64,000 nt of DNA from Ostrinia nubilalis (Eukaryota > Arthropoda > Insecta > Lepidoptera > Crambidae), in the NCBI RefSeq assembly GCF_963855985.1, contig NC_087097.1:219001-283000 (forward strand), read 5' to 3'. Position 1 is the stretch's first letter, and the number at the start of each line of letters is the position of its first letter. The notes under the pieces were generated by a model. It saw nothing but the letters and a program-made list of their open reading frames with translations, searched no databases and was not told the origin of the DNA. The translations under genes and the position numbers were made by a program. Below, piece by piece: positions 12,601 through 20,343 of the stretch.

Positions 12601-15031
12601 AAGCATCAAAGACGACGCGCAATTTTGTTGTGACGCTATCTGGCCGCAACACGCAATGGTGCGGAATGTAAAATTTACCCTGGTTGAGCTCTGCAGCGTT
12701 AACTAACGACATGTGGCCGGATTTCTCATAGTCATCCATGAATTCGCAATATTGTTGGTGTACTATAGGATCACGTGACAAGCGACGTTCGATTGCATGG
12801 AATCGCCTTAATGCAACATCACGAGAACCATGAAAGACCGGTTCCACCGTGTCCTTGAAGGGAAGACGAACTCCATACCTACCACGCACATCGCGATAGT
12901 GGTCAGCCGCGTAAAGTTGCTCACACAAAATCTCCTCATTTGTGAGAGGTGATGCTTGAGGAACACTGTCCACCTCCCAGAAACGCTGTACGATCGAGGC
13001 TAACTCGCTGTCAGCCCTCGAAGAGACTTGTACCAAAGATGAGGTTACAAGTGGCGTTCTACCTAACAGAAGCCAACCAAAGACCGAATTAATTGCTAGT
13101 GGCTGATTTGAATTATCGCCCTTTATACGCTGAGAAAGAAGCGACTCAGCAAAAACGTCTGCGCCGAGCAAAACATCGATAGGTCCAGGGATGTCAAAAC
13201 CTGGATCGGCTAACGGTAACGCATTAATATGAGTCCAACCCGACGTGTTGAGTTTAGCTAAAGGTTGCTCACCACAGATGTGGGTTATAACGTGCATATC
13301 TAAATCGAATAACGGGCGATTATTTGACGCAACCGAACAGCGAACAATGCTGGTGACGTCAGCCGCTACACCTCCCAAACCGTTTATATTAGTTGTAAAT
13401 GAAACTGGATTAAGTTTCAAGAAACCAACTGCCTTTTGGGTAATAAAATTGTTTTGGCTACCGGTATCGAATAATGCGCGAATAGAATGATAATTACCGT
13501 CCGAGTCTTGTATTTGTATTATCGCCGTAGCCAACAATACAGTCGTATTTAAGTTATTTATTGAAGGTTTTGAATTCTCTCCTTTAACAAACAGAGAAAC
13601 CGATTGAGAGTCAGTGGAGCCTTTGTCAACACCAGGTTTGTCCGTACGTTCCCTATGCAATAACGTGTGATGTTTATGTTTACATTTTAAACAACGAAAA
13701 ATAGATTTACAATCCCTTAATTGATGGGACGACTTGAGACAGTTGTAACACAATTTCGCCTCTGTTGTGTATGACATACGGTCGTCTACGGATTTAGCGA
13801 GAAACGATTTACAACGTGTTATTGAATGACAATCAGAACACAATGTGCACTTCAAAACCGGTTTGTTATTATTTTCAGACGTTTCACTTTGACTCCGGTT
13901 AGAGTTATTCGTTAATAAAGTATGAGTCACATTGGCGCGCTTTGAATAATTATTAAAAGTCGGCTTTGATGTTAAACGTGTATCTTTGGCCGAGTTAATG
14001 GGTTTTGAACTATCAGAGAAATGACTATCACGCAATAATGATTCACACTTTGAATGTAAAAAGTCCTTTAGTTGTAAATACTCAGGAATCTCCGTGTTGA
14101 CGTATTTTTCTTCGAATTCACGACGCAGTTTTGAGTCTAATTTAGATAAAATGTGATAAACGAGGATAAAGTCCCAATTATGAACAGGAAGATCTTGCTT
14201 ACGTAAGATGCTTAAGTTTTCGTCAATGCAATCTAACGATCGACGAAACTCAGTTGCGTTATTAAATTTGAAAGAAACGTTTAAAATATCTTTCCAGCAG
14301 ATGAAAGATAATTCACGTTTATGTTGATAACGGGCGACTAAGGCCGCGTACGCATCCGAGTAATAATCACCTGTTATAGGAAATTTGCGAATAAGCAGCA
14401 GTGGATCGTCGGTTAATGTTGACACTAAATATTGAAATTTCTCCACATCGGTAAGGGAATGACAGTCATGGATCAACGCGTTAAACGTATTGAAATATTC
14501 AGGCCATAATTTTATATTACCTGAAAAGGTAGGTAATTGAATTTTAGGTAGCTTTATATGAGATCTAGATGATGAAGACTCTGCCTTAGAATGACTTCTC
14601 ATGACGTTTGCTTCTGCCTTTTGCAATTGTTTTGCTATTGACATAACTTTGAAGTAAGCATCATCAAAACGCGTTCGAATGTCGTCATCGTCACACTGTT
14701 CATCATCATCACTAGACGAGTTCAATAATTCAAGTATTGAATAGTGTGCGAGTTCAAAGTCTGACCTTATATTTTCAACGTCATCGCAATAAGAAAGAAA
14801 AAGATCGCATAAACTATCATCTGATTCGGTTTGTGTTGAAATACCGACCTCTAATGCCTTCAACATACGGTTCAAAGCGATAGTACGCTTACGACGTAAT
14901 GACGGTAAATCGTGTATCGTATACTCTGAACTAGGTTTCGATTTAGATTTGCTAACTTGGCTAAGTCTGCGAGTAGGACGCTTCGGTTTGTAAGACATGA
15001 TTACAAGTTTAACTACTTGTATCAACAACAA
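9695..15031 (-). CDS. BEL/Pao gag-pol polyprotein, 1778 codons, intact
   Basis: A single frame without stop. The likely start is the second methionine (14998, MSYKPKRPTRRLSQ), since the first 11 residues are hydrophobic and atypical. Approximate residue order: basic N terminus; DUF1759-type gag core with LPKIQLPTFSG (about 165-330); a Cys/His-rich nucleocapsid with knuckles CYNCLKSSHQLRDC and CLKCKHKHH (about 400-460); aspartic protease with LFDTGSQNNF (about 520); reverse transcriptase with FMADIRQMYRQI and the catalytic YVDD (about 840-960); RNase H-like region (about 1140-1260); integrase with an H-H-C-C zinc site (HCHTGQ...CIRC), then catalytic GVDFGGPF, HADCGTNF and FGGVWE (about 1440-1640); and a C-terminal DUF5641-type segment (RWQLIQSFVQSFWTRW). 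The length and order are normal for the family, and all key residues seen are present. It may be functional. Confidence 0.95.
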   Translation of the reverse strand: MLLIQVVKLVIMSYKPKRPTRRLSQVSKSKSKPSSEYTIHDLPSLRRKRTIALNRMLKALEVGISTQTESDDSLCDLFLSYCDDVENIRSDFELAHYSILELLNSSSDDDEQCDDDDIRTRFDDAYFKVMSIAKQLQKAEANVMRSHSKAESSSSRSHIKLPKIQLPTFSGNIKLWPEYFNTFNALIHDCHSLTDVEKFQYLVSTLTDDPLLLIRKFPITGDYYSDAYAALVARYQHKRELSFICWKDILNVSFKFNNATEFRRSLDCIDENLSILRKQDLPVHNWDFILVYHILSKLDSKLRREFEEKYVNTEIPEYLQLKDFLHSKCESLLRDSHFSDSSKPINSAKDTRLTSKPTFNNYSKRANVTHTLLTNNSNRSQSETSENNNKPVLKCTLCSDCHSITRCKSFLAKSVDDRMSYTTEAKLCYNCLKSSHQLRDCKSIFRCLKCKHKHHTLLHRERTDKPGVDKGSTDSQSVSLFVKGENSKPSINNLNTTVLLATAIIQIQDSDGNYHSIRALFDTGSQNNFITQKAVGFLKLNPVSFTTNINGLGGVAADVTSIVRCSVASNNRPLFDLDMHVITHICGEQPLAKLNTSGWTHINALPLADPGFDIPGPIDVLLGADVFAESLLSQRIKGDNSNQPLAINSVFGWLLLGRTPLVTSSLVQVSSRADSELASIVQRFWEVDSVPQASPLTNEEILCEQLYAADHYRDVRGRYGVRLPFKDTVEPVFHGSRDVALRRFHAIERRLSRDPIVHQQYCEFMDDYEKSGHMSLVNAAELNQGKFYIPHHCVLRPDSVTTKLRVVFDASAKDIKGISLNDTLLTGPKLQSNIIGILLHYRLHAVVFMADIRQMYRQILVSDDHRDYQRIFWRSGPDQSLKEYRLNTVTYGVSSAPFLACRTIQQLAEDEGNRFPLAKQIISSDIYVDDIVTGCESLTTALEAKSQIVKLFELGHFELRKWASNSPGLLSDLSQEECLLDSKSFSDEQYPTLKVLGLKWNPVSDSFLFDVSSSNRPCTKRIILSEIAKIFDPLGFLSPLTIPVKCLLQRLWLLGISWDEQPPEGIINLWETFCQQLSSIKELNIPRRLTFDDVISYELHGFCDSSELAYGAVIYLRILCADGSIHTRLLCAKARVAPLKRLSLPRLELCGAVTLADLTQLILDTYQAKIPIDSVHLWSDSTVVLSWLRSHSSRWTTFVANRVSRIQDTIPAESWHHVASGDNPADVCSRGQFPHDLLHNSLWWSGPSWLSQPANCWPKGRFPTCSEEQVVRTEERHSIVLMTNQKTDEQQYSIFDMLLKRFSSLEKITRIVSYIRRFLHNIRSKDPSQRLSSSILTENENHQSLLLIVKSVQNSSFSNEIKHIKSNKSLPKPFQKLNPFMDEIGILRVGGRLSRAGLEFDQKHPALLPCEHPFTDKLIESVHRKHCHTGQNTTQYLLLQQFWILSAKRAIRRCLSKCIRCYRTKPKPLEPFMSDLPSYRLNQVKPFSVVGVDFGGPFRIKLGTHRGAKMDKAYLCLFVCLATKAVHLEVVSTLSTDGFIAALRRFVGRRGRCSIIHADCGTNFVGASNYLSLLEQASHLEQIKFDFNPPSAPHFGGVWEIQIKAAKSHLYRIVGNQVLTFEELSTLFVQIESVLNSRPLCALSTDPNDLNVLTPGHFLTLEPLTSVPDEDYSSVALYRHNRWQLIQSFVQSFWTRWKNEYLTSLTQRMKWTKVSDPLSVNSIVVIKDDNRAPLQWSLGRVCELHPGPDGTIRVATIKTKDSIIKRPLVKLCPLPIDT

Positions 15032-15929
15032 TTAAATACGTGTGATTTACTACCAAACCACGTTAAATAGAAAGCTCGAATTAAATAAAACGATTACGCT
15101 TCGAGCGAGTGATGCGTACCGATAAGAACGTAAACAACTGCAGAGTAGGTATCTGCAAGTCGCAACAGCTGGCGTATTTTACGTCACAACTTGTAGGTAT
15201 TTCGCTTCACGCAGGTGAAGGAACCGACTAAAGAAACGTTTGAAAGACGAATAAATATCGATTAATTGGAGTGTGAAACGAATAATTGTCGATATTACAG
15301 CCGAATAAATTATACTAAACACTTTGCTTAAGTATGATCTGTAATATAAACAAACGAGTAACACTTGTGTTGTTGTCACAGCCGAATAAATTATAAATAC
15401 AAGACAAAGTTTATGTTTGTACCTATGATCCGCGACAAAACAACAAGTGGGTATCAGAATACGAAATAAACTGAAACACGAATAAGCGAGTGCATAAATT
15501 AATGTTGCAAATAAACGAATAAAACTGACAACAGATTGTTTGTTTACAGCTGTTGAGTGAGTTACAAAGGAACGAATGAAATGAACCAAACAATTTGACG
15601 TCTGAGTGAGTGAAACGTTAACGTAACGAGTGAATATTTTAAATGGAACGAATGAACTCAAAGTACAAAATGGACGAATAATTTTATGGAATGCGCTAGA
15701 AGTTTTCACTACCCGAAAATATTAATAAAATTGCAAGTTCACGATTTCGATGATATAATGTTAGAAATGTATTGTAATTGAACCTAATGTCTTGAGAAAC
15801 GTTACGAATTATTATTTGTATGATTTTACGGTAAATATTAGGTAGAAATATTACGGAAAATTCCCAAAAAATACCAGCTATGTTTACGGGTCGGATTTTA
15901 GATATCAAAATTAGATCAGGAGCCACCTG
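15032..15929 (-). other. BEL leader region with a 176-codon hydrophobic frame
   Basis: The sequence between primer site and gag-pol. It contains an open minus-strand frame at 15179-15709 (176 codons) rich in Phe, Leu, Ile, Ser and Thr, with several stretches hydrophobic enough for membrane segments. Short repeated words (GAATAAATTATA; ACGAATGA/ACGAATAA) occur on the plus strand, which biases the frame toward such residues. I see no known domain. It may be chance openness of a repetitive leader. Confidence 0.4.
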
Positions 15930-15947
15930 TCCCGGGTTTCGGCACCA
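15930..15947 (-). promoter_or_regulatory. Primer binding site, tRNA-Phe type
   Basis: Six bases inside the 5' LTR the minus strand reads TGGTGCCGAAACCCGGGA. This is complementary over 18 bases to the 3' end of eukaryotic tRNA-Phe(GAA), whose acceptor begins GCCGAAA and ends UUUCGGCA-CCA. The identity of the primer tRNA rests on my knowledge of that tRNA's sequence. Confidence 0.85.
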
Positions 15948-15953
15948 TAAAGA

Positions 15954-16516
15954 TGTGCAGTCAATGGCCCTGCCGGAACAGGCCGATTGCGGCACTCTGG
16001 GTCAGAACCCCTGAAAGGAGCCCTGCCAACAAATTTACGAATCGCGGTTCGCTCGCCCACCACCAATAAACAACCACTTACCGGTGGGAGCAGGCTTTTC
16101 TTCCACGTACGAGTGGACAGGGTGGTTTCTTCTGATCCTCTTTTGAAATCTAGCGAGTGCGGTCTGCAGCCACGCGGTTTTCACGCGCAGGTCGGATCCC
16201 AGCTGGTAGTCTTCGGATTCAGGTGCAAACGATGGGGCACAGAGATAATTCACCCAGAACACACCACAACACTTCTCAGACGGAAATACAGTCAAAATAT
16301 AGCGAAATTGAAAATATTTGCAACAGCAATTTAAACGCTGCAGCTCGCGACGAGGACGGCCATCACACTCGTATTTTCAGCCAATCAGGATCGACTCCCA
16401 TCGATATGCTCGTAGGAATCGAGCGTTGCTATTGGTTGATTAGAACGAGCGAAACGAATGAAGTTTTAAACGAATGTTGGCGCGGCATGATTTGAAATAG
16501 TTACGTTTACTGTACA
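15954..16516 (-). repeat. BEL 5' LTR
   Basis: 563-bp LTR next to the primer binding site; it should carry the element's promoter and drive transcription toward lower coordinates. Followed by the target-site copy TAGGC at 16517-16521. Confidence 0.95.
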
Positions 16517-16521
16517 TAGGC

Positions 16522-18757
16522 GTACAATATTTTTATTATGTTCCAGTAACTGTAGATAAGTTTTTTTTTGCTGGTGTCAAATCATAAATTCGAGTAATCT
16601 GGTTCACGTAAAGTCGGATTCTTTAGAAATTTCCCTATATGTAAACAAATATGGCCAACTGACATTAAAACATTTATAATCTGTGCCCTAGTGAGGCGAC
16701 AAAACCTCTCGTTAATCGCGGATTGAAATTATTGTAGTACTTACGTACCTATAGAAAGAATTTATAATGCTTTATAAAGCAGTGCATTAAACAATTAGTA
16801 GTACATTCAATGAAGAAAAAATACATTGTTGATTAAGACCCTATTTAAATCTATTTAAATGCAATCAGTAATAAAAATGATGAATAATTGAAATAAAATC
16901 GATTAAATTTACCGATTATTGTCTATGACTTACAGGTTACAACACTGATGTGTCAGAGACAACATGGAGATAAAACATAATTTTAAACTTCAAGTCAATT
17001 TGACAAGTCTCACAAATTTTCAACGTCCACATATTTTGCTAAAATAATTTGTTTAAAGATTGATTCCAAACTTGTATAATCGTGAGAATAAAGTTGGTTT
17101 CATGGGCTTGTGAAATAATGTGTATGATATTATGAACACGTAAGTGATTATGGTGTTATTGTGTGCACAAGTGTTTGTTTACATTTGAGGAAATTTCTAA
17201 AGAATTTAGGTATAATACCTACCATCAAACTTATGTAGATTTTTCAAGCGTCAGATAAGTTTGATCTCCAGAATAAGTTTGACAGTTGTGTATTTCTAGG
17301 CATAAACTTTATTCGTAAGATAAAAATTGTTTGACACAGATTAACTTTTTTAGACTTAAGGCTTTTGGTAACCGAAGCATGTGTATCTTTACATATTTAA
17401 TACATAATAAACGAAAAAAAATAAAAACCAGTTAGAGATCTGATAATATACACAAAACATAAGGCCGTTGAAACGGAAATATGAAACAAAGTTAATAAAA
17501 TCCAATATCCGTGTGGTTATTTTAATAAAGTAAACTGCCAGTCATAGTTACCGAGCCATACCAGATGGTTTGTGCGGCCAAAGGCAAAACTATAGAAGCA
17601 ACTTCATTAGTTTGCATTGCATGTCAAATTGCATATCTCTGATCGCAGCAACTACAAAAATCATTAAACAAACAAAGTACGAGTATAACATACGTAACGT
17701 ATCACGCATGATCAACAAATTTATTAAAAATAAGAGTTTTAAAGACATTTCATAGTATAATTTACTTAAAACTGTAAAGAAATAGCGTTCATGTTGTAAC
17801 AGATTTGTATTAATTTATGGCATCCTGTCATTTATGATGACGATCCAGATTCTAGTTTGTCTCTTTAGTTAGTTGTAGTAGTTTCATTCTTTTTATCGTT
17901 CACTTGGCTTCCATCAATATTTGAGCCAAAACCACTATGCGAATATTGGACTTCTGTGTCGGTCCAAAAGAGGTTTTAGCAAACAAATTCCGCGTTTGAA
18001 TTTAACCCCTTTGAAACCGTGTGAGAGCTCTCTTATGTAACTCTCTGAAGTCGTTGCTTTTTATTTTTAGCACTCCAACATTACTTCTAATTGCAACAAA
18101 ATACTAATATTAAACAAAAAATCAGAGTGATTGAAGTGACCTTTTATAATAAAATTTATCACCATGAATATATTGTTTATCTCATCAAAAATATATTTTA
18201 GAATTGAATAATTTGTAAAAAAATACCAAAAGTATTGTGTAATCATCAGTAATAAATAATCACCCAAAGGCAGAGCCCTCTTTGTCTACCACTGATAAAT
18301 CATAATTATATGATAAGCCAAGTTAACATACCCGCATTTTTCCCAAATAGAGATATCGTTAATGATTGATCCGTGTAATTGAATAATTTCGGCAGCTACT
18401 CGGTCGGCTGTGGAGCGACGATTGGAGGCCGGCATCCGATCGCCGATAATGATATTGACAGCGCTGGCAAACAGCCAGGTGGCGCGGAAATTTGGAATTA
18501 CATGACTTTATAATTATATTTTATCTATTCGTATGCTCAAGCAGAAAGTGTGTGTTAAGATTATTGCCTTACACAGAAACTAAAATCTTTCTCCAACTAG
18601 TCGACTAATTTTCTGGTGAATGACGCTGCGAACCAATAAAATAGAAGTAATTTTTTCAATATTATTATTATTATCCACTTAATAATATGTGTTACGTTCA
18701 ACTCTTTTATTCAAACGTAAACAGAACATAGATCCGTAGAAAACAATGCAATGATCG
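16522..18757. other. Intron sequence, nothing recognised
   Basis: AT-rich intronic DNA upstream (in gene direction) of the BEL insertion. A GC-richer patch at about 18385-18490 might be conserved non-coding sequence, but no reading frame or structure supports a call. Confidence 0.45.
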
Positions 18758-18890
18758 CGTCGTAGCGCCGTGCTACGAGACTGTCTACGAATCTGCTACG
18801 AAATGTTTGCATGCTACGAGTCGCTACGGCCGGCGCTACGTGATACTACGAAAAAATACTCCACAGGTTAGCTACGAGAATGAGATAAGA
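18758..18890. repeat. Cluster of CTACGA/GCTACG motifs
   Basis: About nine copies of CTACG (in contexts such as GCTACGAG, TCTACGAA, ACTACGAA and inverse TCGTAGC) lie within some 130 bp at irregular spacing. The arrangement suggests the core of a non-autonomous element or a degenerate microsatellite. Ends are not defined. Confidence 0.6.
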
Positions 18891-18896
18891 TTGTAA

Positions 18897-18947
18897 AAAA
18901 CGGTCAAGTGCGAGTCGGGCTTATGCACCGCTGGTTCCGTACAAACT
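18897..18947. mobile_element. Fragment of a common lepidopteran interspersed repeat
   Basis: The words GTCAAGTGCGAGTCGGGCTT and GGTTCCGTACAAA belong, from memory, to a repeat that is widespread in moths and butterflies. A short related word (GTCGGCCAAGTGCTTGG) occurs at 56690. Only the fragment is present. Confidence 0.45.
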
Positions 18948-19643
18948 TGTAAATATAAATAGTTAGCAAAAAATAGTACCTCGTAGATCAAATGGATATT
19001 TTCCTAGAACATGTTGGAAATTCACAGTCCCAAAGGAATGGAAGGTATACGTTAATGCAGCTTGACACCACTAACTCCCAAGTCCCAACCCACTAAGGCT
19101 TTCTAACAATCTCCGTTGTATAGGTATCCAATCTTTATGTCAGTAAATAAATAATAAGCCACAGCGCACACAATGAAATGCCGGGGAGCTAGTGAAGTTT
19201 ATTTATCGCCGTAATTTGAGATTAGACTCCAATTTAGATAGCCTGATTTGTCGGGAGTGTTTGCTATGGAGACGATTCCCGAAGGTATTGTTCTCAATAT
19301 TATTCATTATGTAAGTTGTGGACACGGGAAAATTAGTATAATGAATATTATGATTTTGTTGGACGCCAGACTAACAGCAAAATTGGAGCAACTTCGTCGA
19401 CAATATCAACATGGCACAACACAATATCTTAAAACTATTTTTTTTGTCACTGAAAAATTCATTAGTTGTTTATTTATTTGAAAAGTTGTAAGCTACTCAA
19501 TAGACTATAATATTGGTTATATTAGTGGCATTGTACTTTGACAGCTGACAAAAAAATCGTGGTGAACCCTTACCACTGTGACTGTCCTACAATCAGAATC
19601 AAATAGTTCATGGCACACAAAGTAGCCAAAAAGTTCACAACAC

Positions 19644-19755
19644 GTTTTTTTATGTGGCAGGAGGCAAACGGATCCCCTAATGGTAAGTGATTACCGTCAC
19701 CCATAGACACCCGCAGTCCTAGGGACGTGACAATTGCGTTGCCAGCCTTTAATTA
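19644..19755 (-). mobile_element. LINE 3'-tail fragment, copy 1
   Basis: Starts with a T-run and GGCAGGAGGCAAACGGATC, then GGTAAGTGATTACCGTC and the CACCCGCAG block, ending near GCCAGCCTTTAA. The same series is found at 20050-20171. The poly(T) at the low-coordinate end means the element's 3' end points that way, so it is on the minus strand. Confidence 0.7.
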
Positions 19756-19863
19756 TTGAAAGCTTGAAGGTCGTACGTCTTCGTAGAATAGGAATAAGGT
19801 TGCGTTGTAATATTTTTGCCCACTTTGGGTGTCACGATCTATTTGACGCTACTTTTCACTGAC

Positions 19864-20012
19864 CTTGATGAGCAGCTGGTCGCGGTACAGTCCCCAGCAG
19901 TCGGCGTACACGCTGACGGCGAGTCGCAACTCTGCGCGCGCGCCGAGCACGCCGTTCGCCGGCTCCAGCTGTATGGCCACGCCGGGCTCGTGCACGTCAG
20001 CTGCCCACGCGT
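19864..20012 (-). CDS. Exon 5 of the MSP/ASH-domain gene
   Basis: A 149-bp exon with acceptor TTGTTCTCTAG and donor GTCAGTG. It takes one base from the previous exon (G+AC gives Asp) and then reads 49 codons to phase 0. It is very GC-rich for this window. The protein segment contains HEPGVAIQLEPANGVLG, then AELRLAVSVYADCWGLYRD and QLLIK. The first block is a typical hydrophobic strand with a Gly-Val turn; the second is the ASH/MSP pattern in which a run of alternating hydrophobics precedes an aromatic-rich strand and a Gly-x-Tyr-x-Asp turn. It continues directly into the exon at 4408-4520. A transposon terminus lies 28 bp upstream of the acceptor. Confidence 0.88.
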
Positions 20013-20040
20013 CTAGAGAACAAGCAAACAAATTATTAAA

Positions 20041-20343
20041 GCCCGGTTTCTTTTTTTTTTTATGTGACAGGAGGCAAACGAGCAGACGGATCATCTGATG
20101 GTAAGTGATTACCGTCGCCCATAGACACCCGCAGACCCAGGGGCGTTACAGGTGCGTTGCCGGCCTTTAAGGCTACCAAGGCTGAGCGGAGCAGAGAAGT
20201 CTAGTGTTTTGAATAACCAATCAGATTTCATTATTTCCATTTCTCTTCTCCGCTCCGCACCGCGCTCCTCCGTTGTCAAATTTTATTTAAAAAATGACAG
20301 CCCGACACTTCTCCGCTCCTCTTTGCTTTGATGAAAACCGGGC
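20041..20343. mobile_element. Inverted-repeat element (hAT-like MITE) with a LINE tail nested inside
   Basis: The ends are inverted: GCCCGGTTTC at 20041 and GAAAACCGGGC ending 20343. The right two-thirds contain further inverted words (GAGCGGAGCAGAGAAG near 20183, CTTCTCCGCTCC near 20310), as in foldback MITEs. The left part is a LINE tail (20050-20171). Most simply, a LINE fragment inserted into the MITE just inside its left end. Superfamily is not established; no clear 8-bp duplication was seen. Confidence 0.6.
20050..20171 (-). mobile_element. LINE 3'-tail fragment, copy 2
   Basis: T-run followed by GACAGGAGGCAAACGAGCAG, GGTAAGTGATTACCGTCGCC and GCGTTGCCGGCCTTTAA; matches 19644-19755 in the same orientation. 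It is better preserved than copy 1. Confidence 0.7.

Larger units (their letters stand above)
8946..16516 (-). mobile_element. Complete BEL/Pao LTR retrotransposon
   Basis: A 7571-bp element with two 563-bp LTRs that begin TG and end CA. It is flanked by the 5-bp duplication TAGGC (8941-8945 and 16517-16521). The LTRs differ at two positions (near 9292 and 9296 against 16300 and 16304), which points to recent insertion. Reading on the minus strand, the order is LTR, tRNA-Phe primer site, about 0.9-kb leader, one uninterrupted gag-pol frame, polypurine-like tract, LTR. No env-like frame follows pol. The element lies in the 15-kb intron between exons 5 and 6 of the host gene and in the same transcriptional direction, so its processing signals could act on the host transcript. 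Confidence 0.95.

Noticed and set aside
10371..13490. Several 70-118 codon frames overlapping gag-pol
   Set aside because: Shadows of the long minus-strand gag-pol frame.
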